From an uncultured Poribacteria bacterium (GTDB taxonomy: Bacteria > Poribacteria > WGA-4E > WGA-3G): DNA of 64,000 nucleotides. The notes under the pieces are model-generated. The model was not told the DNA's origin. It ran no database searches and saw only the letters and a program-made list of their open reading frames with translations. The stretch lies in the NCBI GenBank assembly GCA_951828515.1, contig OX639992.1, positions 372,001-436,000 on the forward strand, in the 5' to 3' direction. The position numbers and the translations under genes were made by a program. This document shows, piece after piece, positions 40,295 through 48,799 of this stretch (the stretch's first letter is position 1; the number at the start of each line of letters is the position of its first letter).

Positions 40295-40389
40295 GTAGGA
40301 GATAGGCTGCAAGGAAAAGTCTTGAATAGGACCCGAGAATCGTGTATAATTTGCATAAACTTTATGTTCTTGCCATGCGGAGGTCCCCG

Positions 40390-40596
40390 ATGCACGCTAC
40401 CTCACAAAACATATTAGAAGCATTCAGCCAACTTCCTGAAATAGAAAAGCATGCGATCGCCTCTGAAATCATAAAGCAGGTCGCTCTGTTGGATTTCCCG
40501 CCTCTAACAGATGAGGCACTTACGGAAATTGCGGACGCGCTTTTCGTCGAACACGACAAGACGGAGGCGGCTGATGTCGAAACAAAATCGAGGTGA
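40390..40596 (+). CDS. Putative antitoxin of a MazF/PemK-like module
   Basis: A 68-residue acidic, helical protein (MHATSQNILEAFSQLPEIEK, then EALTEIADALFVEHDK). The ATG at 40390 is chosen over 40342 because GCGGAGG lies just upstream. Its end overlaps the toxin-like gene by 23 bp, as usual for type II toxin-antitoxin pairs. The sequence is not a classic MazE. The role is inferred from the neighbour. Confidence 0.65.
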   Translation: MHATSQNILEAFSQLPEIEKHAIASEIIKQVALLDFPPLTDEALTEIADALFVEHDKTEAADVETKSR

Positions 40597-40855
40597 AGTC
40601 TGGCTCGTTGACCTCGGAATGGTAGCAAAAGTTAGGCCCTGCCTCGTCATCAGTATCCCAGCTCGTGTCCAAGATCGCGCTCTTGTTACCGTCGGGACAC
40701 ATACAACGAGCACGCGTGGTTCAAGATTTGAGATCCCTATAAGAACGAGATTTCTAGATATCGGTGTTTTCGATGCCCAGAGTCTGGTCACAGTCTCAGA
40801 AGCTATGAATATGCAGTCTGAAGGGACAACGCCCAAATTCTTACATGCGTGTTGA
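40574..40855 (+). CDS. MazF/PemK-like toxin, C-terminus replaced
   Basis: A 93-residue protein that begins like an mRNA endoribonuclease of the MazF/PemK family: QNRGEVWLVDLGMVAKVRPC, LVISIP, LVTVGTHTTSTRGSRFEI, then FDAQSLVTVS. From about residue 75 the sequence (EAMNMQSEGTTPKFLHAC) is simply the reverse strand of a HAD-phosphatase gene fragment. So the native C-terminal helix is missing. GGAGG precedes the ATG at 40574. It may be inactive. Confidence 0.65.
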   Translation: MSKQNRGEVWLVDLGMVAKVRPCLVISIPARVQDRALVTVGTHTTSTRGSRFEIPIRTRFLDIGVFDAQSLVTVSEAMNMQSEGTTPKFLHAC

Positions 40856-40890
40856 TAGATGTCAGGGTCGGGTTTGACCATCCCGGTCAC
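40797..40890 (-). pseudogene. Fragment of a HAD-family hydrolase gene
   Basis: On the minus strand the DNA encodes GMVKPDPDIYQHACKNLGVV, then PSDCIFIAS. This is the hallmark segment of HAD hydrolases around motif III (KPDP.IY..A...LG). There is no start, motif I or motif IV nearby, so only about 30 codons survive. The fragment supplies the false C-terminus of the toxin on the other strand. Confidence 0.75.
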
Positions 40891-41124
40891 ATTGGAAAAT
40901 ACTGTTAGGACTTTGTGTAGCAATGGAACAGAAAATCCAGTTAAGGATTTTCAATTAGCTTTCTAGTTCGGATGAAATGATGAAGTGTTGCTGGGTCAAC
41001 TCCTGTTATCTTGGCAATCGACAACTGGCTTATTTGGGCAAAATCGAGGTGTTCACTTGACATTATACATCAAGTTGGGTATAATTAGAGAATACAGTTT
41101 GGAAACCAACGTGGAAGAGGTGGA

Positions 41125-41306
41125 GTGAGTCTGGGGGATCTCAGAGCAGGATCACTTTCCAACGGAGTCATCAATGAGGTCGCCCTCTTCAACATCGCTC
41201 TATCCGATGCTGATATTAGAACCCTGATGCGGGGCTAGCAGTTTCCATTACGGCTGTCAAACCGTCTGGTAATCTTGCCATTACATGGGGTAAGATTAAT
41301 CTGTAA
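41125..41306 (+). pseudogene. LamG-domain tail, frameshifted remnant
   Basis: Reads SLGDLRAGSLSNGVINEVAL, then FNIALSDADIRTLM and a stop in one frame. After a one-base shift it continues GLAVSITAVKPSGNLAITWG and KINL. This is the end of a concanavalin-A/LamG domain with the same tail (TTWGQVK-like) as the gene at 41387. The upstream part of the gene is absent. The rest of 40900-41386 shows no other gene. Confidence 0.75.
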
Positions 41307-41386
41307 GAGGACGGTTTTCCCATTTTCTATTCTATCTCAGGTTTTTCCATTTTCATTCTATCTCAGAAAGTAAGGAGGAACTATCG

Positions 41387-42199
41387 ATGATACGGGTATT
41401 GGTGATACAGGTCCTAGCGTGCGCATGTCTGGCTTCTGCATTCCCTTTACTAAGCGCAGCTGAAGTCAGCGTAGATGACGCAATCGGGATATGGCTCTTT
41501 GACGAAGGTAAAGGAAATGTCGCTAAAGATTCCTCACCCAATGGCAATGACGGCGAGCTCATCGCCGGACCCAAATGGGTTGAAGGTAAGTTCGGAGGTG
41601 CTCTGGAATTTGATGGCAGCGGGACCTCGGTCGAGACGGAAAGTGCTGACAAACTGAATGAGTTTGAACTCGGCGATAAGACTGACTTTACTGTTACCGC
41701 TTGGTTTAAAACGGATACGGGCACGGGTTTCGTAATGAGTAAAACACGGCTCGCTGGAGACTGGACCGGGTTTGAAGTCAAGTTCAGTGGCGGCGGAGTA
41801 ATCAGGACCTGACTGCAGACTGAACCTGTCACAGTTTGTGACAACAGAGGCGCGGGTCTTGACGACGGGAAATGGCATCATCTTGCTGTGGTCTTTAGCA
41901 GAACAAAGGGCGAGCGATACGTCTACGTCGATGGAGAACAGCAGGGAAACGCTATTGACCATAGTTCGGTCAAAGGTAGCATTGATCACGAGAACGGCTT
42001 TGCAATCGGAGTCAGCATGGGGGATCACAGAGGCGGTTCATTTTTCAACGGCATCATTGACGAGGTCGCCGTTTTCAAAGGCGAGCTGGATAAAGACGAT
42101 ATCGAGACGATCATGAATAATATGGAGGAATTTCTCCCAGTTTCTCCATTGGGGCACTTCACGACCACATGGGGTCAAGTTAAGCAGGCGTCCCAATAG
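41387..42199 (+). pseudogene. Secreted LamG-domain protein broken by an in-frame TGA
   Basis: Signal peptide (VLVIQVLACACLASAFPLLS, cleavage after SAAE), then a LamG/concanavalin-A-like domain: GIWLFDEGKGNVAKDSSPNG, FGGALEFDGS, DFTVTAWFKTDTG. At 41810-41812 a TGA interrupts the frame. The same frame then goes on without a shift: DDGKWHHLAVVFSRTKGERY, VYVDGEQQ, FFNGIIDEVAVFKGELDKDD and a tail ending FTTTWGQVKQASQ at 42199. The two parts together form a complete 270-residue LamG protein, so a single base change has inactivated it unless it is read through. Confidence 0.85.
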
Positions 42200-42277
42200 A
42201 CACTCCCTTTCATACAACTGATGGCGCAAGCGGCAGATGAGATGCGCCGCGAAGCGCATAAGCCAAGTTTTTGGAAA

Positions 42278-42307
42278 TGAGAAAGCGGTGAAACCTCCGC
42301 TTTCTCA
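42278..42307. terminator. Hairpin after the LamG pseudogene
   Basis: TGAGAAAGCGG (42278-42288) and CCGCTTTCTCA (42297-42307) form a perfect 11-bp stem with an 8-base loop. No T-tract follows. The remaining 257 bp before the next gene show no other feature apart from AT-rich DNA. Confidence 0.5.
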
Positions 42308-42564
42308 CTTCCCCGGGTTCTTTGGCAGTAAACCTGTTATGAAAAAGCAGACGCTTGCTCGTCCCTTATCTTTACATATTTAAGGAGGGTTCACTATCTG
42401 GTTGGCAATTTGCTTTTTTTATCCGCTAATCTTCGCGAATCTTCACGAATAAAATCAGAAAATTCGCGTTATTAATCCCGCGCCGCATTTCCTTTTCTGG
42501 TTGGCATCCTTTTCCCTGATCCATTCTTCTGATAGCCCACGACAGGCATGGATAGAACACTACG

Positions 42565-44538
42565 ATGAGATATATCTGGCGTTTAATCCTGATAATAACG
42601 GGTTTCTTGATACTGGCTCTGAGCGCGCCAAACGAAATCACTTATCCTGCTAGCGAAACTGGAATGGCTTATAAGATGAAGTATATCCAGAGCGCGCTTG
42701 GCGAGAATACGTCCATCGAGGTTAAATTCTTCGGATCCGAGTTCACTTTATCTGCGGGTGCCTTTCTCATGTCGTTAGCCACGTTATGTGTCGGCATGAT
42801 TCTGATAACCCCCTCTGCCCGGAAATGCCTTAAGTCGCTGATCCGCCAGCCTCGGCGACTGACGCTTCTGCTTCTCGCTTTGGGATATCTACTCTTCACG
42901 TTGACGCCAAGTGAGAAAGGCTGGCCAATTGTGTTATACCTCACGCTTGGAACAGCGGGGATAACGATGATATGCGTCGGTGCCTCATCCCTGGTGGACA
43001 CTTTAATCTTTAAGCTGAGAAGTCTAGGACAAAAGATTGAGCGATGGTTCTATGGGATGCCAGCTTGGACGCTGCTGGTGTCCCTTTTCGCCCTGGTCTT
43101 CACCGCAACAAATCTGTGTTCTTATTTCCTTTTCGAGCACATACCCCACGTCGCAGACAGCGTTGACCAGGTCTTCCATGCCAAGATATTTCTTCTGGGC
43201 AAACTAACGGTTCCATCGCCTGAACCCAGAGAACTCTTCGACTTCACACTCATGATTAACAATGGCAGGTGGTACTCCCAGTATCCGCCGGGACAGACCC
43301 TCTTACTGAGTTTCGGTCACATTCTTCACGCTCCCTGGATTATTAACCCTTTGCTTGGATCCCTCTGCATCGTTCTGCTCTATTTCATCGGGAAAGAAAT
43401 ATACTCTGAAAGAATAGGAAGGCTGGCCGCACTCCTGGGTGCTTTGTCACCGTTCTTGGTCTTCATGTCGTCTGAGTATATGAACCATACACCGACACTC
43501 TTCTTCTTCGAGCTTTTCCTGCTCGGATTTGTGCGTATGGTAAAGAGACTCAGGACAAGGGACGCTTTACTGGCTGGGTTTGCTCTGGGATATGTGGTCA
43601 ACATGCGCCCACTAACTGCTGTTGCTATTGGCATTCCGTTTCTTATCTATGCCATATCCAAACTTATTATGCTGTTTATGACATCGAGGAAGGAATCATT
43701 TCGCTTTACAGTGCTCTGCTTCACGGCACTGGCAATGTTCGGAGTGATGTTAGGAGGACTCCTAACGTTCAACTATCTCACGAACGGCGATCCACTTACC
43801 TTCGGGTACCACGTCCTGCATGGCAAGGAGCATAATCCTGGCTTTGGTCATAGTGGCTGGGGTGAACCTCATACACCCCGGCGGGGTCTCATCCAGACGC
43901 TCAACAACCTGAATGCCTTGAACAAGTTTCTCTTTGAACTTCCTATTCCATCTCTGATCTTCGTTTTTCTTGCATTCGTTTCTTTAAAAGCAAATACCTG
44001 GGATTTGCTTCTCATAGGTTATGCCTCGTCGCTGATACTTGCCTACTTTACCTACTGGCATCAGGACTGGTGTTTGGGTCCCCGGGTTCTGTTTTCATCA
44101 ACTGCTGCCTTCGTTCTGCTCACCGCACGTGGAATAGCCGCCGTGCCAGATATTGTCCACAACCTCTTCGGTATCGTCGATAAGAGCAGAGTGAAAGGTT
44201 ACATTGCCATTATCCTCATAGCCTGCTTTTGCCTGGGTTTCGCATCGAACATCCCCAGTCTGGTGAGAGTCTACTCGGACGGCTACTGGGGCGCAAACGC
44301 GCAGATTGTGAAAACCGTCAAAAAGATGCAGATAGAGAACGCCATCGTGTTCGTCAGATCAGATAGGCCTATGGGGTATAGAAGTGTATTTCCACAGAAC
44401 CATCCGCTTTTGAAATCCGATGTTATCTATGCAAGGTTTCTCGACGAGAGAAAGAATGCCGAGCTTATGAGGCAGTTTACGGACAGAAAGTTCTACATAG
44501 CAGACGGACCTTCTATTACTGAGTATCCGATGAATTAA
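42565..44538 (+). CDS. Multi-pass glycosyltransferase (GT39/ArnT-like)
   Basis: A 657-residue membrane protein with about 12 helices. The loop SQYPPGQTLLLSFG after the first few helices, with acidic residues in HVADSVDQVFHAK before it, resembles the catalytic periplasmic loop of polyprenyl-phosphate-sugar transferases (PMT/ArnT clan). ALLGALSPFLVFMSSEYMNH is also typical. It would transfer a sugar from a lipid carrier on the periplasmic side. The first four helices (residues 1-150) are an extra N-terminal unit. It is 12 bp before the next gene, so it leads the operon that runs to 50761. Confidence 0.78.
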   Translation: MRYIWRLILIITGFLILALSAPNEITYPASETGMAYKMKYIQSALGENTSIEVKFFGSEFTLSAGAFLMSLATLCVGMILITPSARKCLKSLIRQPRRLTLLLLALGYLLFTLTPSEKGWPIVLYLTLGTAGITMICVGASSLVDTLIFKLRSLGQKIERWFYGMPAWTLLVSLFALVFTATNLCSYFLFEHIPHVADSVDQVFHAKIFLLGKLTVPSPEPRELFDFTLMINNGRWYSQYPPGQTLLLSFGHILHAPWIINPLLGSLCIVLLYFIGKEIYSERIGRLAALLGALSPFLVFMSSEYMNHTPTLFFFELFLLGFVRMVKRLRTRDALLAGFALGYVVNMRPLTAVAIGIPFLIYAISKLIMLFMTSRKESFRFTVLCFTALAMFGVMLGGLLTFNYLTNGDPLTFGYHVLHGKEHNPGFGHSGWGEPHTPRRGLIQTLNNLNALNKFLFELPIPSLIFVFLAFVSLKANTWDLLLIGYASSLILAYFTYWHQDWCLGPRVLFSSTAAFVLLTARGIAAVPDIVHNLFGIVDKSRVKGYIAIILIACFCLGFASNIPSLVRVYSDGYWGANAQIVKTVKKMQIENAIVFVRSDRPMGYRSVFPQNHPLLKSDVIYARFLDERKNAELMRQFTDRKFYIADGPSITEYPMN

Positions 44539-44550
44539 GGAGAAAATTTC

Positions 44551-46002
44551 ATGGACACTAACGGTAGTTCGACGATACTATTTTTTGACGATTGGTACCT
44601 GCATCGCCGGGAAAACCTCGTCCGTCATGTCGGACGCCCTCAATTAGTAACTGAGGGGATATTTATAGACCCTCATCTCGATCCTTCCTGGGGCTATCCA
44701 ACTGTCTTTGTAGACGCCAATACCGGTCGCTGGCGTTGTCTGTATCAGGGTCAACTCGATGCTCAATACACACGGCCAGGCCGTCGGATGCAGCACGTCG
44801 CGGTAGCAGTCGAAAGCGATGACGGCGTCAGATGGGAGATTGAAGACCTATCGGATAAAATACAAATCCCAGATCGTGCTTGTTCTCACCAGGTCCTTCC
44901 TCTTGAAGGGTTCGGCGAATGGGGCCCGTGTTTCTTTGATGCCCATACGGATAACGCCGCTGAACGGATTAAGGCTTTTGTCAGTTCGAGTAACCTAAAA
45001 AAAGGCTCCCAAGGACACTCTCCTTTGTATGTTTCACCCGATGGTTTATCCTGGAAACTCATCGAAGATGCCAGGTGGCACCCATTTGGAATAGACCCGG
45101 CGGTATCGGGTTTCTGGAACCCTATCCGGGGTCGCTACGTTATTGCAGCAAGGCCGAAAGGTGGAGATCGCCGGATCTCGGTTTATGAAACCCAGGATTG
45201 GCGTACCTTCTCCCACCCCGAGGTGGCTCTCCGGACCGATGCCCAGGATACGCCAGCCGCTGAGGTCTATGGTATGCCCGTTTTCCCCTATGAGCGCATA
45301 TTTGTCGGATTCCTGTGGATATATCAAGTGTCCCCTATTGTTGACAGCCCGAATAAGTACATACATGGGAAGGTGCGGTGCCAACTGGCTTACAGTTATA
45401 ATGGGTTGCACTTCCAGCGAGCCCTCAGAGAGCCGTTTTTACCCAACGCCGAGCCAGGTGAATTCGGGTATGGTTGTATCTACCCATCGAGTATGGTCAT
45501 TACTGAAGACAAAAAGATCAGGATCTATTCCAGCGCCTCAAAGGGAGAACATGCCCAGATCCACGCACGTCCGGATCTGGGTGAGGGGGCAATATTAACC
45601 CACGAGTTAAGGCTTGATGGATTTTCCTATTTTGAACCGCAGGGCGGTCCAGGATCTTTTATGACGCGGCTGTTCTTCTTCCACGGTGAAAAACTCACCC
45701 TCAACGTCCAGACCCCTCAGGGGGAAGTCCGGGTTCAGATAACAGATCCAGATGGGAAACCTTACCCAGGTTATACCTTTGAAGATTGCATACCGTTTAC
45801 GGGTGATGATCTTTTTTGGGAACCCAAGTGGAAGAATCACCCATCCATCTCAGAATTTATGGAGAAGGTGGTGCGGCTCGAGGTAAAACTCTTTAACGGC
45901 AGGATCTACAGCATCCGCGGTAATTTTATTCCTATTCAGAGCGGAGATTACCGGCGATTCAAAGATCAGGGCATACCCCCAAATCCAATTTATGAGCATT
46001 AA
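44551..46002 (+). CDS. Glycoside-hydrolase-like (GH32/GH43-type) five-bladed propeller protein A
   Basis: A 483-residue protein with repeated strand patterns of a five-bladed beta-propeller: DPSWGYPTVFVDANTGRWRC, HVAVAVESDDGVRWEIED, SPLYVSPDGLSWKLIEDARW and SVYETQDWRTFSHPEVALRT. SPDG.SW and W.TF words mark blades in GH32/GH43/GH68 enzymes. A jelly-roll-like C-terminus follows from about 375. No signal peptide is evident. The next gene encodes a protein with the same architecture, 14 bp away. Substrate and activity are not established; it may bind and not cleave. Confidence 0.65.
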   Translation: MDTNGSSTILFFDDWYLHRRENLVRHVGRPQLVTEGIFIDPHLDPSWGYPTVFVDANTGRWRCLYQGQLDAQYTRPGRRMQHVAVAVESDDGVRWEIEDLSDKIQIPDRACSHQVLPLEGFGEWGPCFFDAHTDNAAERIKAFVSSSNLKKGSQGHSPLYVSPDGLSWKLIEDARWHPFGIDPAVSGFWNPIRGRYVIAARPKGGDRRISVYETQDWRTFSHPEVALRTDAQDTPAAEVYGMPVFPYERIFVGFLWIYQVSPIVDSPNKYIHGKVRCQLAYSYNGLHFQRALREPFLPNAEPGEFGYGCIYPSSMVITEDKKIRIYSSASKGEHAQIHARPDLGEGAILTHELRLDGFSYFEPQGGPGSFMTRLFFFHGEKLTLNVQTPQGEVRVQITDPDGKPYPGYTFEDCIPFTGDDLFWEPKWKNHPSISEFMEKVVRLEVKLFNGRIYSIRGNFIPIQSGDYRRFKDQGIPPNPIYEH

Positions 46003-46016
46003 AATGAGGTATCATC

Positions 46017-47633
46017 ATGAGAAATGAGAAAGAAATTCTATATAATGGGATTCGTCTGCCGGAAGAGTGGCCCCCACGAAATTTGTGTGACACAACCCTT
46101 TCACCTATCTCAGTACCCTACTTAGAAAATCCCCCGACAGTTATTTATATAGATAAGGGAAGACAACTGTTTGTAGATGACTTTCTCATTGAAAACACCA
46201 CTCTAAAAAGGGATTTTCACCAACCCCGCTTATATGAAGATAATCCGGTTTTAAAGCCTGAAACGCAACTGGAGATCAATAATGGGAAATATCCGGTTGC
46301 CTCTCCGTTTAATGACGGCGTTTTTTATGATGCCGAAGAACAGCTATTTAAAATGTGGTATCATGCTGGATGGTTCGATGGTGTTGGTTATGCAATAAGT
46401 GAAGATGGCTTACATTGGGATAGACCCATGTTAGATGTAGTGCCAGCGACGAACAGGGTACTTCCGGTAAGGCAAGGATATCGGCGAGATGGAGTTGCAG
46501 TCTGGTTAGACCCCGAAACAGACGACCCGAATCAAAGGTTTAAAATGTTTGTATACTTCCGTTCTCCTGACGGGGAAGGCGGGGAAGTTTATACCTCATT
46601 TGATGGTATCCACTGGGGGAAGCCAGTCAGAACGGGTCCTTGTGGGGATAATACGACTTTCTTCTATAATGCCTTCAGGAAAAAGTGGGTTTACAGTATT
46701 AGGACCTCTAATCGTACGCTTGGACGCACCCGAAGTTATCGCGAACACGAGGATTTTATCAAAGGCGCTTCATGGAAGAAGGAAGATGTGGCCTTCTGGG
46801 CGAGAGCTGATGAACTGGACCCAGCTGACCCTGACCTCGGATACGCACCTCAGCTATATGACGTTAACGCAGTTGCCTATGAGAGCGTGCTTCTGGGCTT
46901 GTTTGCAATTTTTAAAGGTCCACCCAATGAGTTATGTGCCATAGGGGGATTCCCTAAGACGAATGAGCTGGTGTTAGGTTATAGCCGCGATGGTTTCCAC
47001 TGGCATAGACCTGTTCGCAGTCCTTTTATAGCCGCATCGCGAAAGGAAGGCACCTGGAATAGGGCGTATATTCATGCGGCAGGTGGTGGATGTTTGGTCG
47101 TGAATGATAAGATTTACTTTTATTTTGGTGCCTGGTCGGGAGAGTCACCTACACTCGGTAAGCATATGTACGCAGGGGGTTCTACTGGACTCGCAATACT
47201 TCGCCGAGACGGTTTTGCTTCCATGAATGCCGGTTTATCTACTGAATCTTTAACAACGAGACCCGTGATATTTAATAAGGGCAAGCATCTTTTTGTGAAT
47301 ACGAATACAAAGAAGGGTATGCTCCAAGTTGAAATTTTAGACGATCAAGGCAATGAGATTGAGCCATATTCCCATATAAACTGCGTTCCCATCAGCAGGG
47401 ATACTACCTGTCAATTAGTAAGGTGGAAAACAGGAGAAGATTTATCTTCTCTGGCTGGTAAGTCAGTAAAATTTAGGTTTTATTTAACAAACGGACAGTT
47501 ATATTCTTTCTGGGTGAGTCCCGATTTAACAGGTGCCAGCGATGGCTATGTGGCGGCTGGAGGTCCAGGATTTAGCACTGCCATTGATACCGTTGGCTCT
47601 TCTGTATCTAAGAATCCGCTCGAAAGATCTTAA
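46017..47633 (+). CDS. Glycoside-hydrolase-like (GH32/GH43-type) five-bladed propeller protein B
   Basis: A 538-residue homologue of the preceding protein. The N-terminal RQLFVDDFLIENTTLKRDFH matches FFDDWYLHRRENLVRHVGRP of protein A. Blade words follow: DGVFYDAEEQLFKMWYHAG, ISEDGLHWDRP, TSFDGIHWGKPV, YSRDGFHWHRPV. A C-terminal beta-sandwich is marked by LQVEILDDQGNEI and VKFRFYLTNGQLYSFW. Comparable proteins are common in Planctomycetes-like and Poribacteria-like genomes and are annotated as glycosyl hydrolase family 32-like. The pair may act on one polymer or on both sides of a linkage. Confidence 0.68.
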   Translation: MRNEKEILYNGIRLPEEWPPRNLCDTTLSPISVPYLENPPTVIYIDKGRQLFVDDFLIENTTLKRDFHQPRLYEDNPVLKPETQLEINNGKYPVASPFNDGVFYDAEEQLFKMWYHAGWFDGVGYAISEDGLHWDRPMLDVVPATNRVLPVRQGYRRDGVAVWLDPETDDPNQRFKMFVYFRSPDGEGGEVYTSFDGIHWGKPVRTGPCGDNTTFFYNAFRKKWVYSIRTSNRTLGRTRSYREHEDFIKGASWKKEDVAFWARADELDPADPDLGYAPQLYDVNAVAYESVLLGLFAIFKGPPNELCAIGGFPKTNELVLGYSRDGFHWHRPVRSPFIAASRKEGTWNRAYIHAAGGGCLVVNDKIYFYFGAWSGESPTLGKHMYAGGSTGLAILRRDGFASMNAGLSTESLTTRPVIFNKGKHLFVNTNTKKGMLQVEILDDQGNEIEPYSHINCVPISRDTTCQLVRWKTGEDLSSLAGKSVKFRFYLTNGQLYSFWVSPDLTGASDGYVAAGGPGFSTAIDTVGSSVSKNPLERS

Positions 47634-47666
47634 ACGTCGTCCGAACTTCTATCAAAGGAGCAGCGA

Positions 47667-48791
47667 ATGGGCACATCATCTATACATCGGAGTCAAACCG
47701 ACACCGTCGCCCCAGCAAGCCGCGTGCATGACCTGCTGCGGCCGGAAGTGCTTCAGGCATTTGACCGCACATTCTTCGAGCGCGAAGGATATTGGGTGTG
47801 GGAGGGTATACTGACCGACGCCGGCCGCAAGCGGTGGACGGAGAGCTTGCAGAATCTACAGCAGATGAACGATGAGATCGTCATGGACACCGACTGGGCT
47901 GCCATCGACTTCGCGGGCCGGGGGCTACAGCCGCCGTTGCCGGAGCAAATCACCCCGGAGTTTTTGGCGACGTGTTGCGGGGGCTCAGAGCAGATGCGCT
48001 TCATGCCACGAGGACTGATGCAATACATGCGCGACCCTGGGCTGTTCGGCCCAGGTCCTGCGTTGGTGACACGCGGGTACGAGTCGCAGGGAGTCATGCC
48101 GGAACATTTCTCGATTGGATACGACGACTTCATCAGGGATGTCGCCACCGCCCACCCTCAGATGATGGAGCTATTCACCAAACTTTTCGGTGACCGCTTC
48201 ATACTCGACCACTGCAACATGCTCAACCGGACACCGGACTCAATAGGGCGGCGGTGGCATGCTCACCAGTATCGGCAGGGGCAGTACGAGGTCGAAGATC
48301 CGATCGGTACCGGACACGCCCTTACCACCGAGTTTCTGCAACGGCAGTGTATTCGGACGCTCTGCTACCCAGAAGGTGCAACCCTCGAGGAGGGTGGGGA
48401 ACTTGGGGTCATCCCGGGTGCTCATCTCTACCGCATTCCGTATAAATGGAACACCGAGCGCCCCGATGATGACGCCGCCATGAAAGCGGGCTGGCTGAAG
48501 GGAAAGATCCACGCCTTCACGGGCAAGCCGTTGGAAATGGTACGCTTCTCGTTACCGCCCGGGAGCATGGTCTCGTTTCCGCATCACATGCCGCATCATG
48601 TCGGCCATCGCAAGCCAGGAACCCCGACCCGATGGGGCTTGCTGATAGCGTATCGGACACCAGACCCCGACGCAAGCCCGGCCAAGTGGACAAATGGCAT
48701 ACCTGCCCATTGGGTGGAACCGGCCGCGGCGGAAGGAAGGCTTTCCTCTGCGGCACGCCGAGTGCTTGAGGCGGACAATCCCCTCGACTGA
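47667..48791 (+). CDS. Phytanoyl-CoA dioxygenase (PhyH) family protein
   Basis: A 374-residue Fe(II)/2-oxoglutarate-type oxygenase: FFEREGYWVWEGILTDAGRK at the start is the family's opening motif, and SFPHHMPHHVGHRKPGTPTR carries the distal His and the 2-oxoglutarate-binding Arg. The proximal motif reads GRRWHAHQYRQG, that is H-A-H, where the family usually has HxD. So the carboxylate ligand is absent or lies elsewhere. The GC content is visibly higher than in its neighbours, suggesting separate acquisition. It is 9 bp ahead of the DUF6785-like gene. Confidence 0.82.
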   Translation: MGTSSIHRSQTDTVAPASRVHDLLRPEVLQAFDRTFFEREGYWVWEGILTDAGRKRWTESLQNLQQMNDEIVMDTDWAAIDFAGRGLQPPLPEQITPEFLATCCGGSEQMRFMPRGLMQYMRDPGLFGPGPALVTRGYESQGVMPEHFSIGYDDFIRDVATAHPQMMELFTKLFGDRFILDHCNMLNRTPDSIGRRWHAHQYRQGQYEVEDPIGTGHALTTEFLQRQCIRTLCYPEGATLEEGGELGVIPGAHLYRIPYKWNTERPDDDAAMKAGWLKGKIHAFTGKPLEMVRFSLPPGSMVSFPHHMPHHVGHRKPGTPTRWGLLIAYRTPDPDASPAKWTNGIPAHWVEPAAAEGRLSSAARRVLEADNPLD

Positions 48792-48799
48792 GTGGACAG

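Noticed and set aside
40504-40923. A 139-residue minus-strand frame as a complete HAD hydrolase
   Set aside because: Only about 30 codons (40797-40890) resemble a HAD; the remainder is antisense to the MazF-like and antitoxin genes.
41810-41812. TGA as a selenocysteine or recoded codon
   Set aside because: No SECIS-like hairpin was seen after it and LamG domains have no need for selenocysteine; a simple nonsense change explains it.
40055-42199. A present-day prophage or integrative element
   Set aside because: Only an integrase tail and broken genes remain; no structural, replication or attachment-site features were found.
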